Part shown: in pieces, positions 37,890-46,821 of the stretch
Layout: each line of letters begins with the position of its first letter
Numbering within the stretch: the first letter of the stretch is position 1
DNA from: Streptococcus sp. 68
GTDB taxonomy: Bacteria > Bacillota > Bacilli > Lactobacillales > Streptococcaceae
Reading direction: 5' to 3'
NCBI RefSeq assembly: GCF_013277415.1
Contig: NZ_VMMX01000005.1
Coordinates: forward strand, 15,381 to 79,380
Length of the DNA stretch: 64,000 nt
Made by a program: the position numbers and the translations under genes
The notes under the pieces: generated by a model
What the model saw: only the letters and a program-made list of their open reading frames with translations
Database searches by the model: none
Told to the model about the DNA's origin: nothing

Positions 37890-37992
37890 ACTCTTCGAAA
37901 ATCAAATTCAAACCACGTCAGCGTCGCCTTACCGTACTCAAGTACAGCTTGCGGCTAGCTTCCTAGTTTGCTCTTTGATTTTCATTGAGTAT
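37888..37992 (+). repeat. BOX element, boxA-boxC type, inside a gene start
   Basis: A 105-base copy with ATACTC/GAGTAT ends, boxA core CGTCAGCGTCGCCTTACC and boxC core GCGGCTAGCTTCCTAGTTTG, no boxB. It lies between the two pieces of the papain-like hydrolase gene. Confidence 0.92.
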
Positions 37993-38013
37993 CAAATCAC
38001 CATTTTCTAACAT
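37993..38013 (-). pseudogene. Severed first seven codons of the papain-like hydrolase
   Basis: Read on the minus strand, CTAGGAGTGAAGT precedes ATG (38013-38011), and seven codons give MLENGDL before BOX begins. Reading on into BOX reaches a stop after ten more codons. The fragment completes the GDLIFV motif of the family when joined to the downstream frame. Confidence 0.7.
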
Positions 38014-38025
38014 ACTTCACTCCTA

Positions 38026-38051
38026 GAAAAAAAGGAGCCGAAACTCCTTTC
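38026..38051 (-). terminator. Terminator of ppaC
   Basis: AAAGGAG-TTTCGG-CTCCTTT on the minus strand followed by a T run; it lies about 50 bases beyond the ppaC stop and upstream of the hydrolase. Confidence 0.8.
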
Positions 38052-38099
38052 GATATAAGGCAAACTAGCCTTTCCTAATTTGAATTAACACTCAAAATC

Positions 38100-39035
38100 T
38101 TAAGCATTAAAGCTTTCAGTCAATTGAGGTACCACTTGTTTCTTACGTGAAACGGCACCAGCAAGGAAGGCATGATTGTTTTCAAGTTTGAAGTTGAAAG
38201 CCGCTTCGACCTTGTCCATATTGGCACCAAGAGCCAAGATTTCTGAGTTTGAGTTGACGATATCTGTAATCATCAAGACAAAGTCAGAGTAACCGTTTGC
38301 TTCGTTGGCAGCTTGCATTGCAGCTTCAATTTCTGCTTGACGTTCTAAAACTTCAGCGATGTCAACTGTGTTTACTTGGGCAACACGGACATTATTTCCG
38401 TTCAATTCAAAAGTCTTAGCATCGATGTCAATCAATTCGTCAGCAGATTTGCTAGCCAAGTTTGTACCAGCTTTCAGCATAGCCAAGCCATACTCTTCCA
38501 AGTTTACACCAGCCAATTCAGCCAATTCAGGAGCAATAATCTTATCTGTTGGATGTGTTGTTGGTGATTTCAAAAGAAGGGTATCTGAAATCAAACCTGA
38601 AAGCATCAAACCAGCAATCTCTTTAGGCACAGCTACACCATGTTCTTTGAACATACGATAAACGATTGAAGACGCTGAACCAACTGGCTCCAAACGCATG
38701 TAGAGTGGGCTTGCAGTTTCAAAGTTAGCCACACGGTGGTGGTCTACAACACCATAAACTTCTACTTCAGCGATATCTGATACAGATTGTTGGAATTCAT
38801 TGTGGTCAGTCAAGATAACTTGCTCTGCTCCTTCTGCTTTGGCAGAAGTAATAACACGCGGTGCTTCTACACCAAAATAGTTCAAGACAAAGGCTGTTTC
38901 TTCATTTGGAGTTCCAAGAGCAACAGCTTCCGTATCCAAACCGTAAGCTTCTTTTGCAAGGTAGGCAAAGGCTACAGATGACCCGATGGCATCTGAGTCT
39001 GGATTTTGGTGACCAAATACTAGAATCTTAGACAT
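38100..39035 (-). CDS. ppaC: Manganese-dependent inorganic pyrophosphatase
   Basis: Hydrolyses pyrophosphate to drive biosynthesis. A 311-residue family II (DHH) enzyme. Metal-binding [12 protein letters not shown] is at residues 8-19, [11 protein letters not shown] near residue 72 and VVDHHRV near residue 97 complete the DHH site, and the C-terminal DHHA2 domain has the substrate-binding RKKQ ([10 protein letters not shown]). Dependence on Mn links it to the manganese genes later in the window. Single gene with a clear promoter. Confidence 0.96.
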   Translation of the reverse strand: MSKILVFGHQNPDSDAIGSSVAFAYLAKEAYGLDTEAVALGTPNEETAFVLNYFGVEAPRVITSAKAEGAEQVILTDHNEFQQSVSDIAEVEVYGVVDHHRVANFETASPLYMRLEPVGSASSIVYRMFKEHGVAVPKEIAGLMLSGLISDTLLLKSPTTHPTDKIIAPELAELAGVNLEEYGLAMLKAGTNLASKSADELIDIDAKTFELNGNNVRVAQVNTVDIAEVLERQAEIEAAMQAANEANGYSDFVLMITDIVNSNSEILALGANMDKVEAAFNFKLENNHAFLAGAVSRKKQVVPQLTESFNA

Positions 39036-39064
39036 GATAATACCTCATTTTGTTTATTCTCTTT

Positions 39065-39093
39065 ATTGTAGCATTTTTTTCGCTTTTTGACAA
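39065..39093 (-). promoter_or_regulatory. ppaC promoter
   Basis: Minus strand: -35 TTGTCA (39093-39088), 17-base spacer, -10 TACAAT (39070-39065), then ATGAGGT as ribosome-binding region. Confidence 0.8.
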
Positions 39094-39120
39094 AAGTAAG
39101 AGGAGTCAAAGGACTCCCCG

Positions 39121-39405
39121 CTACTCTTCAAAATAACTGAGTAAATTTCTATCTTGATTTTCAGATAAAAATCTTTCCTTCTGTGGTCGTTTCTTACGCT
39201 TGAGAAGGGCTTCTGCCGACATGGCTTCTTCCTTACTGGCAAAACCTTGAGCATAGATGAGTTTGACTGGCAAGCGTACTCGTGTGTATTTGGCTCCCTT
39301 CCCACTATTATGGACAGCGAGGCGTCTCTTCACATCAGTCGTATAGCCTGTATAGTAGGATCCGTCACGGCACTCCAGCACATACATATAAGCCTTATAA
39401 TCCAT
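39121..39405 (-). CDS. GIY-YIG nuclease-family protein (YhbQ-like)
   Basis: A 94-residue single GIY-YIG domain. The signature runs [22 protein letters not shown] (residues 6-27 shown in short as YVLEC and YYTGYT), followed by [11 protein letters not shown] and a C-terminal Lys/Arg-rich tail. YhbQ-like members are small DNA-acting proteins of unclear role. ATG 39405 is chosen; it overlaps the methyltransferase stop by 11 bases, indicating coupled translation. The longer frame in the same register lies inside the methyltransferase gene. Confidence 0.87.
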   Translation of the reverse strand: MDYKAYMYVLECRDGSYYTGYTTDVKRRLAVHNSGKGAKYTRVRLPVKLIYAQGFASKEEAMSAEALLKRKKRPQKERFLSENQDRNLLSYFEE

Positions 39406-40144
39406 AATAAATCTCTTCGAGTTCCGGCGTATAAGAGCCATCATCATTGTGAACAATGAGAGGTGGTAAGACCTTAAAGCCACTTGTTGAACCATCCTTG
39501 ATAGCTTCAATCAAGAGCATATTGGCTTCCTTTTCCTTTTTTGGATAGACAAATTGCAGACGCTTAGGGGCTAGATTATGCCGTTGTAACGTATCCAAAA
39601 TATCCAGAAGTCGATCAGGACGATGAACCATGGCCAAACGCCCATTAGATTTGAGAATACTCTGGGCACTACGACAGATTTCCTGCAAATTGGTCGTGAT
39701 TTCATGTCGCGCCAAGAGATAATGTTCACTCTCGTTCAGGTTTGAATGAGGATCCACCTTGAAATAGGGCGGATTACACAAAATCATATCCACCTTACTT
39801 CCCTGGATATAAGCAGGCATATTTTTCAAATCATCACAGATGACCTCCATCTGCTCTTCCAAACCATTCAAACGGACAGAGCGTTCAGCCATATCCGCCA
39901 AACGCTCCTGAATCTCAACAGCCAAAATCTGTGCCTGAGTACGAGTGCTAGCAAATAGCCCCACCGCTCCATTCCCAGCGCAGAAATCCACTATCAAGCC
40001 CTTTTTAGGAAAACGTGGAAAACGTGACAAGAGAACACTATCCACCGAATAGCTAAAAACCTCTCTATTTTGAATGATTTTAATATCTGTTGAGAAGAGC
40101 TGGTTAATTCGCTCCCCTGATTTTAATAATTGTTCTTCTTCCAT
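39395..40144 (-). CDS. tRNA1(Val) A37 N6-methyltransferase-like (TrmN6/YfiC)
   Basis: A 249-residue SAM-dependent methyltransferase. The SAM loop is [15 protein letters not shown] near residue 52; the acidic motif is AVEIQ; the amino-methylating motif NPPYF is near residue 125. That combination is the TrmN6/YfiC type that methylates adenine in tRNA or rRNA. The N-terminal [21 protein letters not shown] is family-typical. Co-transcribed with the downstream GIY-YIG protein. Confidence 0.87.
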   Translation of the reverse strand: MEEEQLLKSGERINQLFSTDIKIIQNREVFSYSVDSVLLSRFPRFPKKGLIVDFCAGNGAVGLFASTRTQAQILAVEIQERLADMAERSVRLNGLEEQMEVICDDLKNMPAYIQGSKVDMILCNPPYFKVDPHSNLNESEHYLLARHEITTNLQEICRSAQSILKSNGRLAMVHRPDRLLDILDTLQRHNLAPKRLQFVYPKKEKEANMLLIEAIKDGSTSGFKVLPPLIVHNDDGSYTPELEEIYYGL

Positions 40145-40197
40145 GGTTCTATTATAGCAGATTTATATTAACATTACAAAAAATATAAAATTCTAAA

Positions 40198-40557
40198 CTA
40201 CTTCTTCTTTTTTAAATAGTGCAAGGCTTCTCTAGTCCAAATTGGCATCATTCGTTTAAGAGGCGCAAAGCCGTAGTTAAAACGGTCGCTTGAAAAGCGT
40301 CTCCGTCTCGGAAACTGGTGCTTTTCTTCCTCCAAAGTGCGGATAGAAAGACTTGCTTTCCCTGTAAATTCATCTAAATCCACTACCTGAACTTGAACCT
40401 CTTCATCGACTTTCAAGGCGTCATGAATATTTTCAATAAAGCCTGTCCGAATCTCTGAAATGTGAATCAGCCCCGTATCACCTGTCTCTAGCTCAACAAA
40501 GGCACCGTAGGGCTGAATCCCTGTAATACGGCCCTTTAGCTTATCACCGATTTTCAT
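40198..40557 (-). CDS. cvfD: S1-domain RNA-binding protein (CvfD/YugI type)
   Basis: A 119-residue protein with one S1 domain (residues 1-75: GDKLKGRITGIQPYGAFVELETG, shown here in parts GDKLKGRITGI and YGAFVEL, then GLIHISEI) and a basic Arg/Lys-rich tail. Pneumococcal CvfD is a pleiotropic RNA-binding regulator. ATG 40557 is chosen because it follows GAGGACTAAG, one base after the stop of the upstream fusion gene; the longer frame starts at TTG. Confidence 0.85.
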   Translation of the reverse strand: MKIGDKLKGRITGIQPYGAFVELETGDTGLIHISEIRTGFIENIHDALKVDEEVQVQVVDLDEFTGKASLSIRTLEEEKHQFPRRRRFSSDRFNYGFAPLKRMMPIWTREALHYLKKKK

Positions 40558-40558
40558 C

Positions 40559-41959
40559 TTAGTCCTCGATTTCAATTGTTTCAATCACAACATCTTCAAC
40601 TGGCTTGTCCATAGCCCCTGTTTCAACAGCAGCGATTGCATCCAAAACAGCGTAAGAAGCTTCATCAGCTAGCTGACCAAAAACAGTATGACGGCGGTCT
40701 AGGTGAGGAGTTCCTCCTTGGTTGGCATAGATTTCCGCAATCGGTTCTGGCCAACCACCACGAGCAATTTCTTTCTTAGAATAAGGTAGGTGTTGGTTTT
40801 GCACGATAAAGAACTGGCTGCCGTTAGTATTTGGACCAGCATTGGCCATAGAAAGGGCACCCCGGACATTGTAAAGTTCTTCTGAGAATTCATCCTCAAA
40901 AGATTCGCCGTAGATGGACTCGCCACCCATACCAGTTCCAGTTGGGTCTCCACCTTGAATCATAAAGTCCTTGATAATACGGTGGAAAATGACACCATCA
41001 TAGTAACCATCTTTTGCAAGAGCTACAAAGTTAGCTACTGTTTTAGGAGCATGTTCAGGGAAAAGTTTAATACGCAAGTCTCCGTGATTGGTCTTAATAG
41101 TCGCGATAGGACCTTCTACTGTTTCAATGTCTACTTGTGGGAAATGCAATTCTTTTTCTACCATACCAAATCCTTCTAAGGCATCAAAAATGCCATCTTC
41201 TTCTAGTGCTTTTGTAATATAATCTGCTTTTTCTTTGATCTTATCATGAGAAATTCCCATTGCAACGCTGATTCCAGCATAATCAAAGAGTTCCAAGTCG
41301 TTGAGGCCATCTCCAAAAACCATGACGTTCTCTGGTTTCAAGCCAAGATGTTCCACAACCTTTTCCACCCCCGTCGCTTTGGAGCCTGAAATCGGCACAA
41401 TATCAGACGAATGCTCATGCCAACGAACCATGCGAAGTTTGTCTGAGAGACTGTCAGGCAAGTGCAAGTCATCTCCTTTATCTTCAAAAGTCCACATCTG
41501 ATAGATATTTTCTTTTTCATGGAAATCAGGATCTACATCTAAATCGGGATAAATTGGATTGATAGCTTCACTAATCATATCGGTACGAGTCGACAATTTG
41601 GCATCATGACTCCCAACCAAGCCATACTCTATTTCCTCTTGCTTGGCCCAAGAAATATACTCCTCAACATCTGACTTCTCAATCTGATGTTGATAAATAA
41701 CCTGACCTTTTTTATCTTCGATATAAGCCCCATTTAAGGTCACAAAAAAGTCAGGATTCAGTTCACGAATCTCTGGTACAACACCAAAAATCCCCCGTCC
41801 AGAAGCAATACCTGTCAAGATTCCTTTCTCACGTAATTGCTTAAAAACAGTTGGGATTGAAGACGGAATAAAACCTGTCTTGGAATTTCGCAATGTATCA
41901 TCAATATCAAAAAAGACAATCTTAATCTTTTTTGCCTTGTATCTTAATTTGGCATCCAT
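40559..41959 (-). CDS. HAD hydrolase (Cof type) fused to cyclophilin peptidyl-prolyl isomerase
   Basis: A 466-residue two-domain protein. Residues about 1-265 form a Cof-type HAD phosphatase: DIDDTLRN near residue 18, ASGRG near residue 52, and VFGDGLNDLELF near residue 215. Residues about 275-466 form a cyclophilin: FHRIIKDFMIQGGDP, GALSMAN and NGSQFFI are the conserved active-site segments. There is no stop or frameshift between them. Co-transcribed with cvfD (1-base gap). The fusion is, to my knowledge, kept in streptococci, suggesting a joint role, but the HAD substrate is unknown. Confidence 0.93.
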   Translation of the reverse strand: MDAKLRYKAKKIKIVFFDIDDTLRNSKTGFIPSSIPTVFKQLREKGILTGIASGRGIFGVVPEIRELNPDFFVTLNGAYIEDKKGQVIYQHQIEKSDVEEYISWAKQEEIEYGLVGSHDAKLSTRTDMISEAINPIYPDLDVDPDFHEKENIYQMWTFEDKGDDLHLPDSLSDKLRMVRWHEHSSDIVPISGSKATGVEKVVEHLGLKPENVMVFGDGLNDLELFDYAGISVAMGISHDKIKEKADYITKALEEDGIFDALEGFGMVEKELHFPQVDIETVEGPIATIKTNHGDLRIKLFPEHAPKTVANFVALAKDGYYDGVIFHRIIKDFMIQGGDPTGTGMGGESIYGESFEDEFSEELYNVRGALSMANAGPNTNGSQFFIVQNQHLPYSKKEIARGGWPEPIAEIYANQGGTPHLDRRHTVFGQLADEASYAVLDAIAAVETGAMDKPVEDVVIETIEIED

Positions 41960-42041
41960 CTCACTACCTCTTTCAATCTAACTCTTTCCATTATACCATA
42001 AAGTAGCTAAATCCCCTATTTTCAAAGAAATTCGCCATCTC

Positions 42042-42545
42042 TTATTCGAACTTCTTTGATAAGTACAGAACTAAATCATCATTATTTTGAATAGTAGCAT
42101 TCATTTCCAAGGGTTGATTTCGATACCAGACACCTGTCCCATCTGGAATGTAGCCCCGTCTGATATACAATCTCTGGGCAGGTCCATAGCCTGAGTGCAA
42201 ACCTACACCCAACGTCACTTTGTCTGAAAAAAACTTAACTCGATTTTCTGCCTCTTCTAGCAGTTGACTCCCAATCCCTTGATTTCGAAAAGGCTCAAAC
42301 ACATTAAAATCTGATAATTCTGGATAGACTTCTGCAAAAGGACTATGTTTAGCAGAGGGCAAAATGGTAACGTAGCCCGCTACAGCACCATCAATCTCTG
42401 CAACTAAGACTTCTCTCTCCCCACTTTCCTGTTCCAGAAAATATCTAGCCAAAATTTCCTCTCTACCAGGCCAACCTTGATTCATAAATCCATGAGATAA
42501 GGATTCAATATCAGACTTAATCATATTTCTAATCGTACAATTCAT
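42042..42545 (-). CDS. GNAT family N-acetyltransferase
   Basis: A 167-residue acetyltransferase. The acetyl-CoA loop RNQGIGSQLLEEAENR is near residue 90, preceded by LSDFNVFEPF, and LYIRRGYIPDGTGVWY is the C-terminal motif. ATG 42545 (MNCTIRN) is preferred over GTG 42560, with AAGGTGG as a distant ribosome-binding site. It resembles aminoglycoside-type and general GNATs; no resistance role can be claimed from sequence. Confidence 0.83.
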   Translation of the reverse strand: MNCTIRNMIKSDIESLSHGFMNQGWPGREEILARYFLEQESGEREVLVAEIDGAVAGYVTILPSAKHSPFAEVYPELSDFNVFEPFRNQGIGSQLLEEAENRVKFFSDKVTLGVGLHSGYGPAQRLYIRRGYIPDGTGVWYRNQPLEMNATIQNNDDLVLYLSKKFE

Positions 42546-42617
42546 CTTTGACTTACCCACCTTTACTCTTTCTATTACTATTATAGCACGCCAAGGTCAG
42601 AAAAAAACTATCTCGTG

Positions 42618-42640
42618 AAAAAAGACCCGTCGGGGTCTTA
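42618..42640 (-). terminator. Terminator, distal copy
   Basis: Minus strand AAGACCC-CGAC-GGGTCTT, then TTTTTTC. It shares its stem with the hairpin at 42690-42714. Confidence 0.75.
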
Positions 42641-42671
42641 ATTCACTTTCTTGTTTTCAAGCTCATGAAAA

Positions 42672-42688
42672 AGAGGTCCACTGGACCT
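42672..42688 (-). terminator. Middle terminator-like hairpin
   Basis: AGGTCC/GGACCT stem, followed on the minus strand by CTTTTTC. One of three stacked hairpins downstream of rpsR. Confidence 0.6.
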
Positions 42689-42689
42689 G

Positions 42690-42714
42690 AAAAAAAGACC
42701 CAACCGGGTCTTTT
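42690..42714 (-). terminator. Primary terminator of the rpsF-ssb-rpsR operon
   Basis: AAAAGACCC-GGTT-GGGTCTTTT with a long T run, starting 3 bases after the rpsR stop. Confidence 0.9.
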
Positions 42715-42716
42715 CT

Positions 42717-42956
42717 TTAATCTTCGTTTACGAAAGGCATCAAAGCCATTACGCGAGCGCGTTTGATAGCTGTTGTTACTTTACGTTGGTTTTTAGCTGA
42801 AGTTCCTGTTACACGACGAGGAAGGATTTTCCCACGTTCTGAAACGAAACGGCTAAGAAGCTCAGTATCTTTGTAATCAACATATTCAATTTTGTTTGCT
42901 GCGATGTAATCAACTTTTTTACGGCGTTTGAATCCGCCACGACGTTGTTGAGCCAT
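42717..42956 (-). CDS. rpsR: 30S ribosomal protein S18
   Basis: A 79-residue ribosomal protein. [22 protein letters not shown] and [21 protein letters not shown] are the conserved S18 core (each shown in short as YVDYKD and [10 protein letters not shown]). It pairs with S6 on 16S rRNA, and S6 is encoded two genes upstream. Last gene of the operon. Confidence 0.98.
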   Translation of the reverse strand: MAQQRRGGFKRRKKVDYIAANKIEYVDYKDTELLSRFVSERGKILPRRVTGTSAKNQRKVTTAIKRARVMALMPFVNED

Positions 42957-42987
42957 GTTTTTTCTCCTTTATAATTTTAGTTGTCCA

Positions 42988-43458
42988 TTAGAATGGTAAA
43001 TCATCATCTGAAATATCCAATGGATTTGTTGCTCCAAATGGATTTTCATCACGTGAAAAGTCTGGCACTGAATTTGTAGGTGCTGAATAGTTTGCAGTTG
43101 GGGCAGAGTAAGCTCCACCTGTATGACCTTCACGCACACTACGGCTTTCCAACATTTGGAAATTCTCAGCCACGACTTCTGTCACGTAGACACGTTGTCC
43201 TTGCTGGTTATCGTAACTACGAGTCTGGATACGGCCTGTCACCCCGATAAGTGAGCCTTTTTTAGCCCAGTTAGCAAGGTTTTCAGCCTGTTGGCGCCAC
43301 ATAACGACATTGATAAAATCAGCCTCACGTTCGCCATTTTGACTCTTAAATGTACGGTTTACTGCAAGAGTAAAAGTCGCAACTGCTACATTTGATGGGG
43401 TATAACGCAACTCAGCGTCACGTGTCATACGCCCTACAAGTACAACATTGTTAATCAT
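42988..43458 (-). CDS. ssb: Single-stranded DNA-binding protein
   Basis: A 156-residue SSB. The N-terminal OB fold ([45 protein letters not shown]) binds ssDNA during replication and repair. The disordered Pro/Ser/Asn-rich tail ends in the protein-docking tip DDDLPF. This is the housekeeping SSB (SsbA type) of the rpsF-ssb-rpsR operon; the competence paralogue lies elsewhere. Confidence 0.97.
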   Translation of the reverse strand: MINNVVLVGRMTRDAELRYTPSNVAVATFTLAVNRTFKSQNGEREADFINVVMWRQQAENLANWAKKGSLIGVTGRIQTRSYDNQQGQRVYVTEVVAENFQMLESRSVREGHTGGAYSAPTANYSAPTNSVPDFSRDENPFGATNPLDISDDDLPF

Positions 43459-43469
43459 AGTTTACCTTC

Positions 43470-43760
43470 TTACGCGTCAGTTTTGACGATCATGTGACGA
43501 AGAATGTCAGCGTTGATTTTTGAAAGACGGTCAAACTCTTTAAGAGCTGCATCGTCGTTTGCTTCAACGTTAACGATGTGGTAAAGTCCTTCACGGAAAT
43601 CTTTGATTTCGTATGCAAGACGACGTTTTTCCCAAGTTTTTGATTCAACAACAGTTGCACCGTTGTCAGTCAAAATAGAGTCAAAACGTGCTACCAAAGC
43701 GTTTTTAGCTTCTTCTTCAATGTTTGGACGAATGATATAAAGAATTTCGTATTTAGCCAT
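43470..43760 (-). CDS. rpsF: 30S ribosomal protein S6
   Basis: A 96-residue ribosomal protein. [15 protein letters not shown] at the N-terminus and [21 protein letters not shown] near residue 44 are the S6 signature. First gene of the rpsF-ssb-rpsR operon, behind AAAGGAGG and a roughly 70-base leader containing a CCCC/GGGG hairpin. Confidence 0.98.
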   Translation of the reverse strand: MAKYEILYIIRPNIEEEAKNALVARFDSILTDNGATVVESKTWEKRRLAYEIKDFREGLYHIVNVEANDDAALKEFDRLSKINADILRHMIVKTDA

Positions 43761-43834
43761 TGATATGTTCCTCCTTTTGGTCTAATGACCCCAAGACTTT
43801 GCAAGGGGTAAGTGAGGTTCGCTCACAATAAACT

Positions 43835-43863
43835 ATTATACTAGAAAAAAATTTTTTACGCAA
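43835..43863 (-). promoter_or_regulatory. rpsF operon promoter
   Basis: Minus strand: -35 TTGCGT (43863-43858), 17-base spacer, -10 TATAAT (43840-43835). Confidence 0.8.
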
Positions 43864-43882
43864 GTAAAAACTCTGGAATTCG

Positions 43883-43906
43883 AAAAAACGCCACATGGGC
43901 GTTTTC
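43883..43906 (-). terminator. Terminator of asnS
   Basis: AAACGCC/GGCGTTT stem (minus strand) with a 5-base loop and a following T run, 7 bases past the asnS stop. Confidence 0.88.
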
Positions 43907-43912
43907 CTGTTC

Positions 43913-45256
43913 TTATGGTTTAATACGGTGTAACATACGTGGGAATGGAATGGCTTCACGGATATGTTTTGTTCCTGCTGCGAAGGTTACCATACGCTCG
44001 ATACCGATACCAAATCCACCGTGTGGAACTGTACCGTATTTACGAAGGTCAAGGTAGAATTCATACTCTGTACGGTCCATGCCAAGTTCATCCATCTTAG
44101 CGACAAGGGAATCATAGTCTTCCTCACGCATAGAACCACCGATGATTTCTCCGTAACCTTCTGGAGCAAGCAAGTCTGCACAAAGCACGCGCTCTGGATT
44201 TCCAGGAACTGGTTTCATATAGAAGGCCTTGATGGCTGCTGGGTAGTTCGTGACAAAAGTTGGCACACCAAAGTGGTTTGAAATCCAAGTTTCATGTGGT
44301 GAACCAAAGTCATCACCATGCTCAAGATGTTCGTAGTCAGCGTCTTCATCATTCTCATGTTCTTGCAAGAGGTCAATGGCTTGATCGTAAGTGATACGTT
44401 TGAATGGCTCTGCAATGTAGCGTTTCAAGAGCTCTGTATCACGTTCCAAGGTTTCCAAGGCTTGAGGCGCACGGTCAAGAACACCTTGTAGAAGAGCTTT
44501 CACATAAGCTTCTTGCAAGTCAAGCGACTCATCATGTGTCAAGTATGAGTACTCTGCATCCATCATCCAGAACTCGGTCAAGTGACGGCGCGTTTTTGAT
44601 TTTTCAGCACGGAAAACTGGACCAAAGTCAAAGACACGACCAAGAGCCATAGCACCTGCTTCTAGGTAAAGCTGACCTGATTGGCTCAAGTAGGCTGGCG
44701 TTCCGAAGTAGTCCGTTTCAAAGAGTTCTGTTGAATCTTCTGCCGCATTTCCTGAAAGAATTGGGCTGTCAAATTTCATGAAACCGTTCTTGTCAAAGAA
44801 CTCATAAGTTGCATGGATAATAGCGTTACGGATTTGCATCACGGCCACTTGCTTACGAGAACGGAGCCACAAGTGACGGTTGTCCATCAAAAAGTCTGTA
44901 CCGTGTTCTTTTGGTGTGATTGGGTAGTCTTGAGATTCACCGATCACTTCGATGTCTGTGATGTCCAACTCATAGCCAAATTTAGAACGTTCGTCCTCTT
45001 TGACAATACCTGTCACATAAACAGACGTTTCTTGGCTCAAGCGTTTGATGACATCAAACTTCTCAAGTCCTACTTCTTCACCAAATTTTTCGACAAAGTT
45101 TGGTTTAAAAGCCACACCTTGGAAGAAGGCTGTTCCATCACGCAATTGCAAGAAGGCAATTTTCCCTTTTCCTGATTTGTTGGCAACCCAAGCGCCAATC
45201 GTCACTTCCTGACCAACATAGTCTTTTACATCAATAATCGTTACACGTTTTGTCAT
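43913..45256 (-). CDS. asnS: Asparaginyl-tRNA synthetase
   Basis: A 447-residue class IIb aminoacyl-tRNA synthetase that charges tRNA-Asn. The N-terminal OB-fold anticodon domain ([23 protein letters not shown], shown as [18 protein letters not shown]) is followed by the catalytic core: [22 protein letters not shown] (motif 2, here [16 protein letters not shown]) near residue 215 and [10 protein letters not shown] (motif 3) near residue 420. No T-box leader is visible in the 20-base gap to the upstream gene, so it is probably co-transcribed with aspC. Confidence 0.97.
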   Translation of the reverse strand: MTKRVTIIDVKDYVGQEVTIGAWVANKSGKGKIAFLQLRDGTAFFQGVAFKPNFVEKFGEEVGLEKFDVIKRLSQETSVYVTGIVKEDERSKFGYELDITDIEVIGESQDYPITPKEHGTDFLMDNRHLWLRSRKQVAVMQIRNAIIHATYEFFDKNGFMKFDSPILSGNAAEDSTELFETDYFGTPAYLSQSGQLYLEAGAMALGRVFDFGPVFRAEKSKTRRHLTEFWMMDAEYSYLTHDESLDLQEAYVKALLQGVLDRAPQALETLERDTELLKRYIAEPFKRITYDQAIDLLQEHENDEDADYEHLEHGDDFGSPHETWISNHFGVPTFVTNYPAAIKAFYMKPVPGNPERVLCADLLAPEGYGEIIGGSMREEDYDSLVAKMDELGMDRTEYEFYLDLRKYGTVPHGGFGIGIERMVTFAAGTKHIREAIPFPRMLHRIKP

Positions 45257-45275
45257 TATTTTTCCTTTTTCTTTT

Positions 45276-45641
45276 TTATTCTTTATGGCAAACCACTTCT
45301 ATATTGTTCCCATCTGGGTCAATCACAAAAGCAGCGTAGTAAATCGGATGCTCACTGCGATAATCAGGAGCCCCATTGTCTCGCCCACCTGCCTCTAAAC
45401 CAGCCTCATAACAAGCCTGAACTTCTTCCTTATTTTCTGCTAAAAAAGCAAAGTGAATAGGATCTTGTGTCCCCTGAGCCAGCCAAAAATCACCACCAGG
45501 ATGAGGGCTGTTCGGGGCAAGAAAACTGATTAGAGAACTAGTCTTAAAAGCCAATTTATAGCCCAAAGGAGCGAGAAAACTCTTATAAAATCCTTCTGAA
45601 ATTTGTAAATCCTTTACCTTAATCTCAAAATGATCAATCAT
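45276..45641 (-). CDS. VOC (glyoxalase/bleomycin-resistance) superfamily protein
   Basis: A 121-residue metal-dependent VOC-fold protein. His5 in [12 protein letters not shown], the central [11 protein letters not shown] / [10 protein letters not shown] segment and Glu in GNNIEVVCH fit the metal ligands of the fold. Substrate unknown. ATG 45641 is preferred over GTG 45647. It overlaps the end of aspC by 8 bases and lies 20 bases before asnS, an insertion into the aspC-asnS pair as compared with Bacillus. Confidence 0.85.
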   Translation of the reverse strand: MIDHFEIKVKDLQISEGFYKSFLAPLGYKLAFKTSSLISFLAPNSPHPGGDFWLAQGTQDPIHFAFLAENKEEVQACYEAGLEAGGRDNGAPDYRSEHPIYYAAFVIDPDGNNIEVVCHKE

Positions 45642-46821
45642 TCTCACTACCCATAAATGCTTTCAAGCGTTTAACTGCTTCTTTAAGCGTGTCTAGGTCT
45701 GTCGCATAGCTGAGGCGGACATTTTCTGGTGCTCCGAATCCTGCTCCTGTAATCAAGGCTAGACCAACTTCTTCAAGAATAGCCGTCGTAAATGCTGTTA
45801 CATCGCTATAACCTTTCATCTCCATAGCTTTTTTGACATTTGGAAAGAGATAGAAAGCTCCTTGTGGTTTGACAACTTCAAAACCAGGGACTTCACACAA
45901 GAGTGGATAGATGGTATTGAGACGTTCTTCAAATGCTTGACGCATAACTTCCACAGAATCTTGCGGCCCAGTTAGGGCTTCGATAGTTGCATATTGTGAA
46001 ACAGCAGTTAGGTTAGAAGTTGTTTGACCTGTCAATTTGCTCATAGCAGCAATGATTTCTGGATCACCCACTGCATAACCTACCCGCCAACCTGTCATGG
46101 CATAAGCTTTTGATACACCGTTAATGACAATGGTTTGCTTGCGAATGGCTTCTGATAGACTAGATATTGGTACGAACTCATTCCCGTTATAGACCAAACG
46201 ACCATAAATATCATCTGCTAGGATGAGAATGTCATGTTCAACTGCCCAATTTCCGATAGCCAAGAGTTCCTCGCGAGTGTAAATCATACCAGTCGGATTA
46301 GATGGCGAATTTAGCACCAAAACCTTGGTTTTGTCTGTGCGAGCTGCTTCCAACTGCTCTACGGTCACCTTAAAGTGATTGTCTTCCTTAGCAGGAACAA
46401 AGACTGGCACACCTTCTGCCATCTTGACCTGATCTCCATAGCTGACCCAATATGGGGTTGGGATGATAACTTCATCACCTGGATTGACCACAGCCATAAA
46501 GAAAGTATAGAGTGAGAACTTAGCACCGGTAGCAAATGTGACTTCGTTGGCCGCTACGGAATAACCATAATAACGCTCAAAATAGGTATTGACTGCTGCT
46601 TTTAACTCAGGCAAACCTGAAGCTACCGTATAGAAAGAAGCACGTCCATCTCGAATGGCTACAACAGCTGCATCTTGAATATTTTCAGGAGTGTGAAAAT
46701 CTGGTTGTCCCAAGGTCAAGAAAAGGACATCCTTACCTTGAGCTTTTAATTTTTTTGCTCTCGCATCACTAGCTAGAGTGACACTTTCTTCCATTTCTAA
46801 AACACGGTTGGATAGTTTCAT
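45634..46821 (-). CDS. aspC: Class I aspartate/aromatic aminotransferase
   Basis: A 395-residue PLP aminotransferase of the AspB/AAT-I gamma group. The lysine motif is INGVSKAYAMTGWRVGYA (Lys near residue 240); LNSPSNPTGMIY and DDIYGRLVY upstream are substrate/PLP-binding segments. It makes aspartate from oxaloacetate. It is coupled to the upstream ypmB-like gene by an ATGA overlap, and lies upstream of asnS, joining aspartate supply with asparaginyl-tRNA synthesis. Confidence 0.93.
   Translation of the reverse strand: MKLSNRVLEMEESVTLASDARAKKLKAQGKDVLFLTLGQPDFHTPENIQDAAVVAIRDGRASFYTVASGLPELKAAVNTYFERYYGYSVAANEVTFATGAKFSLYTFFMAVVNPGDEVIIPTPYWVSYGDQVKMAEGVPVFVPAKEDNHFKVTVEQLEAARTDKTKVLVLNSPSNPTGMIYTREELLAIGNWAVEHDILILADDIYGRLVYNGNEFVPISSLSEAIRKQTIVINGVSKAYAMTGWRVGYAVGDPEIIAAMSKLTGQTTSNLTAVSQYATIEALTGPQDSVEVMRQAFEERLNTIYPLLCEVPGFEVVKPQGAFYLFPNVKKAMEMKGYSDVTAFTTAILEEVGLALITGAGFGAPENVRLSYATDLDTLKEAVKRLKAFMGSEND

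Noticed and set aside
43761..43834. S6:S18 autoregulatory leader before rpsF
   Set aside because: A CCCC/GGGG hairpin is present, but the CCG bulge expected of the known motif could not be seen.
45257..45275. T-box leader for asnS
   Set aside because: Only 19 bases separate asnS from the upstream gene; no T-box sequence fits.
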